Assembly (NCBI GenBank): GCA_964242115.1
Contig: CAXSZX010000015.1
Coordinates: forward strand, 1-64,000
DNA length: 64,000 nucleotides
Reading direction: 5' to 3'
Source of the DNA: BOG-908 sp964242115
GTDB lineage: Bacteria; Pseudomonadota; Alphaproteobacteria; Acetobacterales; Acetobacteraceae
In this document: positions 32,139 to 40,286 of the stretch, one piece after another
Layout: every line of letters begins with the position of its first letter
How positions within the stretch are numbered: the stretch's first letter is position 1
Translations under genes and position numbers: made by a program
The notes under the pieces: model-generated
Told to the model about the DNA's origin: nothing
Databases searched by the model: none
Seen by the model: the letters and a program-made list of their open reading frames with translations, nothing else

Positions 32139-34409
32139 ATGCGCACGCTGATCATCGTCCGCACCCACCGCGCGGACGCAGCGTCGCTGCAGGCCTACGA
32201 CCTCTACGCACGCGCGCCCGGCGCCGACGTGGTCTTCTGCATCGACCAGCGTGCCGGCCCGGTGGACATGCTTGGCCGCGCCGCGATCGGCTACGACGAC
32301 GCCACGCTCGCGCAGCTTGGCCTGTACGCGCACCCCAATGCCGGATGGCGCTGCGGTGACTACTGCTACCACGTCGTCCGCGCCGCGCGCCCGGACTACG
32401 ATCTCTACTGGCTGGTCGAGCCGGACGTGCGCATCAACGTGGCCGATCCGCCCGGCTTCTTCGCACGCTACACGGAGCACTCTGCCGACCTGCTGGCGGC
32501 CCGCTTCGGCGTGCGCGACGAGGTCTGGCACTGGACCCACATGATCGTGCCGACCGGCATGGCGCCACAGGGCTGCATCTACCCGATCACCAGGCTGTCC
32601 GGCCGCGCCGTCGACCACCTGCACGCAGCCCGCCGCGCACTCTCCGCCGATCCTGCCTACGCCACGCCGGACCGCTGGCCGAACGACGAATCCTTCACCG
32701 CGAGCGTCCTCGTGGCAAGCGGGCTGCGTTGCGCCGACCTCAACGACGCCGGTCCGCAGTGCTACACGCGGCGCACGCTGGGCGTGGGCGTGACCTGGGA
32801 CGAGGCGACGATCCCTGCTGCTCCGCGCGACGGGCTCATCTACCACTCGGTGCGTCCGTTCGCGCCGCTGCTGGACCGGGCGGAGGCGCGCGTGGCGGGC
32901 TTCAGCCTGGCACGCGCTACGGCAATGCGGCCGGCCCGCTCGCACGGCGATGCGATGTATTTTACCTCGACGGCGGAGACGCTGCTGCGCCACCCCGACC
33001 ATGCCCAAGCCGCCCTGGTGCCGCTGATGCTGTCCGAGGCGCTGTGGCGCACACGGCCCTGGGCGGCCCAAAGCAAGGCTGGGCAAGCCGGGGCCAGCCA
33101 AGCCGGGACCAGCCAAGCCGGGACCAGCCAAGCCGGGGCCAGCCAAGACGCGAGCGGCTACGACGGTGGTAGCCAAGACGGCGCTGACGAAGGCAGGGCT
33201 GGCCAGGGCGGGGGGGCGAACGAGGGCCGTGCGGCGCGGCTGGACACCGACGCCCGGGCGCTGGCGGTGGCGAAGGTGAAGCTGGCGCGCGCCTTTGGTC
33301 AGCGACCGGCCCGCCAGCCTGCCGGGACCGCCTGTCTCGCCAGCCTCCGCGCGCCGGTCCTGCTCGAGCGCGTGCCAGATCCGGCCGATTTCGAGTTAAG
33401 CGCCCCGTTCCCGCTCGCCCGCTTTCCCGCCGACGTCGCACTCCCCTATGCCTGCGACCTGACCGCCGGCGCGCTGCTGTTCACCCTGCACGTGGCACCC
33501 TGGCACGTGCTGGCCGCGCCCGATTTACGCCACGCCCAACGCGAGGCCGCCAGCGCCGCAGCCTGGCTGAACGTGACCGACGCCGCCCGGCTGTCTCCCG
33601 CCGCTGCGACCGAGGCTGAACCGGTCTTCGTCTTCGTGCTCGGCCAGTTGGACACACGGCAGCTCGACGCGGCGTTGCGCCGGGTAAGCCCGCGCGTGGT
33701 GACCGCACCGGGCCTACTGGACCAGCTGGCCGCGCTGGCATCGGGTGCGCAACCGCCATTGCCACAGCCTCTGGCTGTTCTGCTCCGTATCGCCGTGGCA
33801 TCGTGGGGGCGGGTGCGCCTGCCCGGCGGCTTGGACGGGCGCTGCGTCGTCAGGCTCTCGGCGGAGTGTATCGGCTTGGCCGGGGTGCTCGGCACGGTGT
33901 TCCGCCGGGCGACCTGGCTGTTCGTGGTGTCTCCCCCGCACAGATGGGACTGCGCGCTGGTCGAGGCCGCACCGCGTCAGGCGGTGCGCGAGCTGCTGGC
34001 CGGCGTGCAGGCGCTGCGCCGGCTGACCCGGATCGGCGCCGACCTGCGCGTCCTATCCTTCGAGGCGCTGCTCGCCGACCCGGACGCGGCGATGCCTGGT
34101 CCGGCTGCCCCGCCAGCCAGCACCGGCGGGGCGGGCGGCCCGGCGGCGAAAGATGCGCCCGCGCGTGCTGACCGCGGCATGACTGCACGACATGTGCCCG
34201 CTGGCGACGGACGCGGCGAGGACTCTCCGGCTGCCTCGGTTGAACCCTCCGTGACCCCGACAAGTCAAGCGGGCTGCGACGCTGTGTCCCCGGCGCTGCA
34301 GGCCCGGCGCAGCCCCGTGCAGGAAGCCGCCTGGCGAGCTAGGTTCGAGCGCCTTTGGTCGGCGCAGCGGCCCACCGCGGTGCTGCAGGCGTTGGCGCTG
34401 GATTTGTAG
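32139..34409 (+). CDS. Large protein with N-terminal glycosyltransferase-like domain
   Basis: The protein has 756 residues. The N-terminal 280 look like a GT-A-type nucleotide-sugar domain: RTLIIVRTHRADAASLQAYD, GADVVFCIDQR, and DYDLYWLVEPDVRIN with a DxD-like EPDVR position, then LAARFGVRDEVWHWTHM. This is a structural guess, not a family match. A low-complexity linker of 15-bp repeats (about residues 315-350) joins it to a C-terminal half that I cannot assign (LPYACDLTAGALLFTLHVAP, LFVVSPPHRWDCALVEAAPR). ATG at 32139 is set by repeat copy 17. Its 3' end overlaps the opposite-strand sulfotransferase-like gene by 71 bp. Confidence 0.65.
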   Translation: MRTLIIVRTHRADAASLQAYDLYARAPGADVVFCIDQRAGPVDMLGRAAIGYDDATLAQLGLYAHPNAGWRCGDYCYHVVRAARPDYDLYWLVEPDVRINVADPPGFFARYTEHSADLLAARFGVRDEVWHWTHMIVPTGMAPQGCIYPITRLSGRAVDHLHAARRALSADPAYATPDRWPNDESFTASVLVASGLRCADLNDAGPQCYTRRTLGVGVTWDEATIPAAPRDGLIYHSVRPFAPLLDRAEARVAGFSLARATAMRPARSHGDAMYFTSTAETLLRHPDHAQAALVPLMLSEALWRTRPWAAQSKAGQAGASQAGTSQAGTSQAGASQDASGYDGGSQDGADEGRAGQGGGANEGRAARLDTDARALAVAKVKLARAFGQRPARQPAGTACLASLRAPVLLERVPDPADFELSAPFPLARFPADVALPYACDLTAGALLFTLHVAPWHVLAAPDLRHAQREAASAAAWLNVTDAARLSPAAATEAEPVFVFVLGQLDTRQLDAALRRVSPRVVTAPGLLDQLAALASGAQPPLPQPLAVLLRIAVASWGRVRLPGGLDGRCVVRLSAECIGLAGVLGTVFRRATWLFVVSPPHRWDCALVEAAPRQAVRELLAGVQALRRLTRIGADLRVLSFEALLADPDAAMPGPAAPPASTGGAGGPAAKDAPARADRGMTARHVPAGDGRGEDSPAASVEPSVTPTSQAGCDAVSPALQARRSPVQEAAWRARFERLWSAQRPTAVLQALALDL
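33082..33146 (+). repeat. 15-bp tandem repeat in the glycosyltransferase-like gene (about 4 copies)
   Basis: The unit GCCAAGCCGGGACCA encodes SQAGT pentapeptides; copies differ at one or two bases. The array is in frame. Confidence 0.85.
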
Positions 34410-35715
34410 CGTCACCAGAGCCTGCCGCCGCCTTATTGGGCGCACCATCGGTCGTCCGCGCTGGCTTACGCTCGACTGCAGCCGGGGGCCGCGCCTTGGT
34501 GGCTACTGGTGCTTGCTTAACCTGTGCGGCAGCTTCTGCCGGCGCAGCGCTGACAGATGTTGCGTCCGCGGCCGGTGCCCCGATTGGCAGGGTTTCCCTT
34601 CCGCCCGGCTGCGCCGTATCGGCCTGCGCCGTTTCGGCAGCGTCGCCCGGCTCGGGCCTTCGGGCACCCGCCCCGGCTTCCCGCCTTGCAGCCATGTCCC
34701 CCATCTCGCGAATGATGCGCAGCGAGGCGGCCAGCAGCGCCGGCGGCCGCGCCGCCATCGGCGCCTCCGGCAGGTCGGAAAAGTCGGTGGAGAACAGGGT
34801 TTCCCGCTCGGGGAACCAGCGCCGGCGCACGGTCTCGTTGCGTTCGGCGTAGCGTGCCACGAAGGCCTGCGCCTCCTGCCGGGTCGGCCGCCAGCCGGGT
34901 CCGGGCAGGGCGGTGGTGGCGGCCTGGGTGATGTTGCGCCACTGGGCGGACTGCACGTTGGTCTCGCGCCCGCCGTTGACCAGTGCTGCCAGCTCCACCA
35001 GGACCATCTGGGCTGGAAACACGATGGAGGGGTTGGCGGACCGTGCGTCCTCGCCCGAAGCCGGCGCCAGAGTCATGCCGCAGACCGAGGCGAAGTCGTC
35101 CACCACGTCGAAGCGCTTGCCGGCGCCGCGTTCGAACAGGCGTGGCCGCACGTGCCCGGCGCCGAAGACGGACGCCCAGCGGTCCAGCAGCGCAGCATAG
35201 TCGTAGTCATGCGCGCGGGAGACGTGCATGCCGAGCAGGTCCGGCCGGCGCGCGTCGCCCCAGCGGATCATCTCGCTATACAGGCTGGCGAAGTGCTGGT
35301 CCGGCCGGCGCAGGTAAGCCACCACCGTGAAACGGTCGGCGTAGGGTGCGAGCATGTCGTGCAGGTTCTGCACGCCTTGGCGGTCCAGCAGCAGCATGCT
35401 GAACTGCTCGGCGGAGATGATGATGCGGTGCACGTCGCCGGGGATGGCGGCCATCTCTTCGGCGAACTCGGCGGCGAACTGGTCCAGCCGGGCTTGCGGG
35501 TCCATGCCGTGCCACAGCGGGCGGTTGGCGGGCTTGAGGCGCCTGGGGTCGGTGCAGGCGACCACCGCCAGCAATTCGTGGCGCTCGCCGCCGGGCGAGC
35601 GTGGGTAGAAGACGCCCTGCGCCCGCAGCGCCCGCCGCTGGCGCGCCAGCACCTTCTGGATGGAGGTGGACCCGGTCTTGCTGGTGCCGATGTGCAGGAT
35701 GAGGTCGCGCGGCAT
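34339..35715 (-). CDS. Sulfotransferase-like protein with Ala/Pro-rich tail
   Basis: The 458-residue product begins MPRDLILHIGTSKTGSTSIQ, a P-loop-like PAPS-binding motif of sulfotransferases. Further family features are IIISAEQFSML, RFTVVAYLRRPDQHFASLYS (the 3'-phosphate-binding Arg/Ser region) and a Tyr-rich YDYAALLDRWASVFG. After about residue 330 comes a low-complexity Ala/Pro/Thr/Lys-rich tail of about 120 residues without domain character. Sulfation of a capsular or exopolysaccharide sugar is a reasonable role given the neighbours. The ATG at 35715 marks the conserved start. The 3' end overlaps the converging upstream gene. Confidence 0.78.
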   Translation of the reverse strand: MPRDLILHIGTSKTGSTSIQKVLARQRRALRAQGVFYPRSPGGERHELLAVVACTDPRRLKPANRPLWHGMDPQARLDQFAAEFAEEMAAIPGDVHRIIISAEQFSMLLLDRQGVQNLHDMLAPYADRFTVVAYLRRPDQHFASLYSEMIRWGDARRPDLLGMHVSRAHDYDYAALLDRWASVFGAGHVRPRLFERGAGKRFDVVDDFASVCGMTLAPASGEDARSANPSIVFPAQMVLVELAALVNGGRETNVQSAQWRNITQAATTALPGPGWRPTRQEAQAFVARYAERNETVRRRWFPERETLFSTDFSDLPEAPMAARPPALLAASLRIIREMGDMAARREAGAGARRPEPGDAAETAQADTAQPGGRETLPIGAPAADATSVSAAPAEAAAQVKQAPVATKARPPAAVERKPARTTDGAPNKAAAGSGDATNPAPTPAAPRWAAAPTKGART

Positions 35716-36084
35716 CGTCTGGAGCCCTCGGGCGATGCCGGGCCGGGGCACACGCCGGCCGCCTTTGTGCAGGAGACGCCCCGGAGGAGGCAAGCCGCGC
35801 CGCAATGGCCCAGGACCGCCGGCGTTATCGGTCTCATACCAGCCGCCCGAGACGCCGACCGTTAGAAAGCGAGGCAGGCACTCCTTTTTTGAAAAGAAGG
35901 ACAAAAAACTTTTGCTTGCTTGGTTGTAAGCCGAGGGCGAGTCCTCGACAGCCTTGACAAAAAGCCGGTTCAGAGCGGCTTCGCCCTGGTGGGTGTTCGG
36001 GGGCAAAGCCCCTGACTTTGCTTCCCCAATCTGGCGAGCAAACCCGCAACGCGGTATAAGCGCGCCGTTCGCCACTGGGAGCAC
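35716..36084. other. Divergent gap with half element and GC-rich hairpin
   Basis: The 369-bp region between the sulfotransferase-like gene and the divergent FkbH-like gene holds repeat copy 18 and a GGGGC-AAA-GCCCC hairpin at about 36000-36013. Otherwise no gene is seen. Promoters of both genes must be here. Confidence 0.5.
35864..35962 (-). repeat. Intergenic palindromic element, copy 18 (Y-like arm and core)
   Basis: The arm ACTCCTTTTTTGAAAAG is a Y variant with CTCC/GGAC ends. AAAAAACTTTTGC follows, and a core ends in CTCGACAGCC. The X arm is missing. Confidence 0.75.
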
Positions 36085-37833
36085 GTGCGTTTGGACGCAA
36101 GTCAAGCCGAGCCGGTCAGGCTGGTCGTCTGGGACCTCGACGAGACCTTCTGGAGCGGAACGCTGAGCGAAGGCGGCCACACCTACCGGCGTGACGTGCA
36201 CGACATCGTCCTCGAGCTTGCCCGGCGCGGCATCGTCAGTTCGATCTGTTCCAAGAACGACCAGGCGCCTGTGCAGGAGATTCTAGAGCGCGAAGGCATC
36301 TGGGATCACTTCGTGTTCCCCAGCATCAACTGGGAGCCGAAAGGCCAGCGCCTGGCTGCATTGTTGGAAGCTGTCCAGTTGCGTGCGCCCACCGTGATGT
36401 TCATCGACGACAACCCGATGAACCTGGCCGAAGCGCAGCATTACGTGCCCGGCATCCAGACCCGCTCGGACGACTTCATCGGGCAGATGCTCACCGACCC
36501 GGCTTTTCGCGGCAAGGACGACGCCTCGCTCAGCCGCCTCAAGCAGTATCGGCTGCTGCAGCAGCGCCAGGCGGAGGAGCGGAAGTTTGGCTCCGACAAC
36601 ACGGAGTTTCTGCGCGCCAGCGGCTTGCGCGTCACTATCGAGCACGATCTGGAACCGCATCTGGACCGTGCGATCGAGCTGATCAACCGCACCAACCAGC
36701 TCAACTACACCAAGGAGCGCCTGCCGGAGAACCCAGACGAAGCGCGCACCGCGTTGCGCGCGCTGCTGGCCGGCTTCGACGTGCAGGCAGGCATCCTGCG
36801 CGTGCGCGACAATTACGGTGATTACGGCTGGTGCGGGCTGTACATCACCAAGACCGGCGGCGGGTGGAAGAAGCTGCTGCAATTCTGCTTTTCCTGCCGG
36901 ATCCTCAACATGGGCGTGGAGACCTGGCTGTTTAACCGCCTGGGCCGGCCGCAGATGAAGGTGGCGGGCGAGGTGCTGACCAACCTCGGCCGCGACAAAC
37001 GGGTGATCGACTGGATCACCGTGGAGAGCGGCGGCGCCGCGGTGGAGGGTCCTGCAGGCGCACACACGGTGGACACGTTCTACGCCCGCGGCGGCTGCGA
37101 CCTGCTCGCCGTCTCGCATTACTTCAGCCTGACGGCGCGCCAGGTGTTCGGCGAGTACAACGCGACGCGCGACGGCGCGAACCTGCGCCTGGAGCACAGC
37201 ATGTTTGCCCGTTACGGCCTGTCGGGCATCAGCCGGCAGGCGCGTGCCGCGCTGCAGTTGTTCGGCCATCGCGATGCCGATTTCGACAGCGTGATTCCCA
37301 GCATCCCGAAGGACGGCAGCGGCCTGTGGCTGCTCAGCTTCTGGGCGGACGCCGACTACGCGCTCTACCGCCACCGCGCCACCGGCGTGCTGGCGCCGCT
37401 CAGTGTCACGGGCGTGCGTACCAACATGCGCGACTTGATCGCACTGCCGGATGCCGAAAGCGGCGCGGAACCTGCGTTCCTGCGCAGCTTGCGCGAAGAG
37501 TTCGAGTATGCCGGGCTGATCAGTGAGGCTGATTTCAAGACCAACCTGCGCCTGCTGCTGGCCGCCGCACCGCAGGGCACGCAGGTGTTCGTGCTGCAGA
37601 TGAACGAGGCGCTGGCACGCCCCGGCAAGCCGCCCGGCGTGTCGCTGAAGCGCCAGAAGATCAACCTGTGGGTCGAACAGGTGGCGACCGAGTTCCTTCA
37701 GGTACGCCTGATCCGCATCGCCGACTTCGTGGTGCGCGAGGAGGAGATGATTACCGGCAGCCACTTTGACCGGATGGTTTATTTTAGGATCTTTCAGCAT
37801 CTTTCGAAATACGCGGAGCTGGAAGTCGCCTAG
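36085..37833 (+). CDS. FkbH-like HAD-superfamily protein (HAD domain first)
   Basis: The 582-residue protein opens with a HAD-IIIC domain: VVWDLDETFWSGTL (Asp17, Asp19), SICSKNDQAPV and VMFIDDNPMNLAEAQ. It is followed by the region LIRTNQLNYTKERL-type (INRTNQLNYTK) found in FkbH C-termini, and by a further domain of about 250 residues of uncertain fold. FkbH proteins load a three-carbon unit from 1,3-bisphosphoglycerate onto an acyl carrier protein. The start is GTG at 36085 with GGGAG 4 bp upstream. A second FkbH homologue and an ACP follow, separated by repeat copy 19, so the three probably form one pathway. Confidence 0.82.
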   Translation: MRLDASQAEPVRLVVWDLDETFWSGTLSEGGHTYRRDVHDIVLELARRGIVSSICSKNDQAPVQEILEREGIWDHFVFPSINWEPKGQRLAALLEAVQLRAPTVMFIDDNPMNLAEAQHYVPGIQTRSDDFIGQMLTDPAFRGKDDASLSRLKQYRLLQQRQAEERKFGSDNTEFLRASGLRVTIEHDLEPHLDRAIELINRTNQLNYTKERLPENPDEARTALRALLAGFDVQAGILRVRDNYGDYGWCGLYITKTGGGWKKLLQFCFSCRILNMGVETWLFNRLGRPQMKVAGEVLTNLGRDKRVIDWITVESGGAAVEGPAGAHTVDTFYARGGCDLLAVSHYFSLTARQVFGEYNATRDGANLRLEHSMFARYGLSGISRQARAALQLFGHRDADFDSVIPSIPKDGSGLWLLSFWADADYALYRHRATGVLAPLSVTGVRTNMRDLIALPDAESGAEPAFLRSLREEFEYAGLISEADFKTNLRLLLAAAPQGTQVFVLQMNEALARPGKPPGVSLKRQKINLWVEQVATEFLQVRLIRIADFVVREEEMITGSHFDRMVYFRIFQHLSKYAELEVA

Positions 37834-37970
37834 GGAAGAGACTTCTCTTTCAAGAAAAAGAAGCAAAAAGCTTTTGCTCCGGCTGTTGCGGATCTTTCCG
37901 GCGAGCGCGCGACTGCGGAAGCAAAAGTTTTTTGGTTCTTTTTCTCAAAAAAGAACTGCTTACTTGCCTT
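37834..37970 (+). repeat. Intergenic palindromic element, copy 19 (complete, X-Y)
   Basis: It begins on the base after the stop codon of the FkbH-like gene. The core CTCCGGCTGTTGCGG pairs with CGCGCGACTGCGGAAG, and the Y arm is on the right. Confidence 0.88.
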
Positions 37971-38024
37971 GCCTTGCCTTTCGAGGTCCGGCATCTCCCC
38001 CGCAAGCGACCCCGGAGGTCCACA

Positions 38025-39923
38025 CTGCAACAACTACGCTGGTTGCCCGACCTGCCGGACTGGCGCACCCGGTTGCGCGCCCTGGCCACTGCCGAGGATT
38101 TCTGGGCGCAGGCCGTCGCGCTGGCCAACGCCCGCCTCGACTTCACGCGCACCAACGCGCTGGACGACACGTTGCGCCGGCGCACGAACGGCGCGGTGCC
38201 GTCCGGCACCGGCACAAAGCCGGTGCGCTTGGCCGTGCTCGGCTCGGCCACGCTGGCCCACCTGCACGCCTCCATTCGCGTAGCCGGGCTTCGCCGGGGC
38301 ATCCACCTTACGACCTACGAGAACGACTACGGCCAGTACTTACAGGAACTGCTCGACGAGCACTCTGGCCTGCACGCGTTCAAGCCGAACGCCGTGCTGT
38401 TCGCGTTCGACGCCTACCACCTGACGCAAGGCCTGCACGCGGCGCTCTCCGTTGCCGACGCGGACGCGGCGCTGGCTGACACGCTCGCGCGAACCGAGCA
38501 ATGCTGGGCGCTGGTGAAGACGGCGTTCGCCTGCCCGGTGATGCAGCAGACCGCGCTGGATGTGTTTCCCGCCGTGCTGGGCAGCAACGAGCACCGGCTG
38601 CCCGGCTCTCGCGGCCGCTTCGTGGCACGGCTGAACGAGGCATTGCGGGTTGCAGCCGATGCGCACGGCGTCGACCTGGTGGCGGTGGACGACGCGGCGC
38701 GGCGTGACGGGCTGGCAGCCTGGCACGACCCTGCGTTGTGGCACCGCTCCAAGCAGGAGGTGACACCGGCGCGCGCACCCAGCTACGGCGAACTCGTCGG
38801 CCGCATCATCGCCGCACGGCAGGGCCGTTCCTACAAATGCCTGGTGCTGGACCTCGACAACACGCTGTGGGGCGGCGTGATAGGCGACGACGGGCTGGAC
38901 GGCATCGTGCTGGGCCAGGGCAGCCCGATGGGCGAGGGGTTCACTGCGGTGCAGGATTACGCAAAGGAATTGGCCCGTCGCGGCGTGATACTGGCGGTGA
39001 GCTCGAAGAACGACGAGGCGAACGCGTGGGAACCGTTCGACAAGCATCCGGAGATGACGTTGCGCCGCAGCGACATCGCAAGCTTCCGCGCCAACTGGCA
39101 GGACAAGGCGTCCAACATCCGCGCCATCGCGGCAGAGCTTAACATCGGCTTGGACTCTCTGGTGTTCCTCGACGACAACCCGTTCGAGCGCAACCTGGTG
39201 CGCGAAGAGCTGCCGATGGTGGCCGTTCCCGAAGTGCCTGACGACGATCCCGGCCGCGTGCCCGCTGTGCTGGCCGATGCCGGCTACTTCGAGAGCCTCG
39301 GCATCACCGCCGAAGACCTCGAACGCACCGCACAATACCAGGAGAACCGCGCGCGCGAGGACCTGCGCGCCAGCGTCACCGACATGGACGGTTACCTGCG
39401 CGCGCTGGAGATGCGCATGGTGTGGAACCGCTTCGACAGCGTGGGCCAAAGCCGCGTCGTGCAGCTCATCAACAAGACCAACCAGTTCAACCTCACCACA
39501 CGACGCCACAACGATGCGGACGTCGCAGCCATCATGGCCGACGCGCGCGCGTTCGGCCTGCAGATACGCCTGCTGGACCGCTTCGGCGACAACGGCATCA
39601 TCGCCATCGTCATCGGCCGCCTGACCGAGCCTGGCACCGTCACCATCGACACCTGGCTGATGAGCTGCCGAGTGCTCGGCCGCGGCGTGGAGCGCACCAC
39701 GCTGAACCTGGTGGCCGCACAGGCGCTGGCACTGGGCGCCACGCGCCTGATCGGCGAGTATGTTCCCACCAAGAAGAACGGCATGGTGCGTGAGCACTAC
39801 ACGAAACTCGGCTTCACCTCGCTCGTCACGCAAGCCGACGGCAGCAGCACCGCGGAGCTGGACTTGGCGCAGTTCACACCGGAACCCACCTTCATCCACG
39901 TCACCGAAAGCAGCAATTCATGA
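38025..39923 (+). CDS. FkbH-type HAD-IIIC glyceryl-ACP synthase-like protein
   Basis: The 632-residue protein has three parts: an SGNH-like N-terminal region (VRLAVLGSATLAHLHASIRV), a central HAD-IIIC domain with CLVLDLDNTLWGGVIGDDGL (Asp276, Asp278), LAVSSKNDEANAWEPF and VFLDDNPFERNLVREELP, and a C-terminal GNAT-like region (FGDNGIIAIVIGRLTEPGTV, GEYVPTKKNGMV). This is the normal FkbH layout. Start choice is difficult: GGAGG at 38014-38018 points to a CTG at 38025. The next candidate is a TTG at 38043; the open frame upstream enters repeat copy 19. The stop overlaps the ACP start (ATGA), so it is translationally coupled to its carrier protein. Confidence 0.85.
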   Translation: MQQLRWLPDLPDWRTRLRALATAEDFWAQAVALANARLDFTRTNALDDTLRRRTNGAVPSGTGTKPVRLAVLGSATLAHLHASIRVAGLRRGIHLTTYENDYGQYLQELLDEHSGLHAFKPNAVLFAFDAYHLTQGLHAALSVADADAALADTLARTEQCWALVKTAFACPVMQQTALDVFPAVLGSNEHRLPGSRGRFVARLNEALRVAADAHGVDLVAVDDAARRDGLAAWHDPALWHRSKQEVTPARAPSYGELVGRIIAARQGRSYKCLVLDLDNTLWGGVIGDDGLDGIVLGQGSPMGEGFTAVQDYAKELARRGVILAVSSKNDEANAWEPFDKHPEMTLRRSDIASFRANWQDKASNIRAIAAELNIGLDSLVFLDDNPFERNLVREELPMVAVPEVPDDDPGRVPAVLADAGYFESLGITAEDLERTAQYQENRAREDLRASVTDMDGYLRALEMRMVWNRFDSVGQSRVVQLINKTNQFNLTTRRHNDADVAAIMADARAFGLQIRLLDRFGDNGIIAIVIGRLTEPGTVTIDTWLMSCRVLGRGVERTTLNLVAAQALALGATRLIGEYVPTKKNGMVREHYTKLGFTSLVTQADGSSTAELDLAQFTPEPTFIHVTESSNS

Positions 39924-40165
39924 CCGACCAGGCAAAGATTTACGCCGACCTCACGGAAATCTTCAACGACGTGTTCATGCGCGACGACATGACGTTGACG
40001 CCGGAGCTCTCGGCCAAGGACGTGGCCGGCTGGGACAGCTTCAAGCAAATCGAGATCATGGTCTCGGTGGAGGAACGGTTCGGCATCAAGCTGAACACGC
40101 GGGAGATCGACTCGCTGCGTAATGTGGGGGACCTGGCGGAGGTGATCACGAAGAAAGCTAGCTAA
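39920..40165 (+). CDS. Acyl carrier protein
   Basis: The 81-residue ACP has the phosphopantetheine attachment site GWDSF with Ser40, followed by the recognition helix QIEIMVSVEERFGIKL. Its size and the end IDSLRNVGDLAEVI fit free-standing type II carriers. The ATG overlaps the stop of the FkbH gene by four bases, which argues that FkbH loads its glyceryl unit onto this ACP rather than onto the fatty-acid ACP. No ketosynthase is nearby, so the product may be a glyceryl or lactyl decoration on a glycan. Confidence 0.92.
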   Translation: MTDQAKIYADLTEIFNDVFMRDDMTLTPELSAKDVAGWDSFKQIEIMVSVEERFGIKLNTREIDSLRNVGDLAEVITKKAS

Positions 40166-40284
40166 GCGTTTCTTTCTCGAGAAAAAAGCAAAAGGCTTTT
40201 GTCTCCGCTGTCGCGCGCTCGCCGGAAAACTCCCCGACAGGGAGCAAAAGTTTTTTGGTTTTTTCAAAAAAGAACCGCTTGCCT
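40166..40284 (+). repeat. Intergenic palindromic element, copy 20 (shortened, X-Y)
   Basis: It starts on the base after the ACP stop and ends 2 bp before the stop of the converging monooxygenase gene. Core ends are CTCCGCTGTCGCGC and CCCCGACAGGGAG. The Y arm lacks a few bases of its left strand. Confidence 0.86.
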
Positions 40285-40286
40285 AT

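Noticed and set aside
38340..39899. A 519-codon minus-strand frame opposite the FkbH gene
   Set aside because: Antisense shadow; no motif and poor composition.
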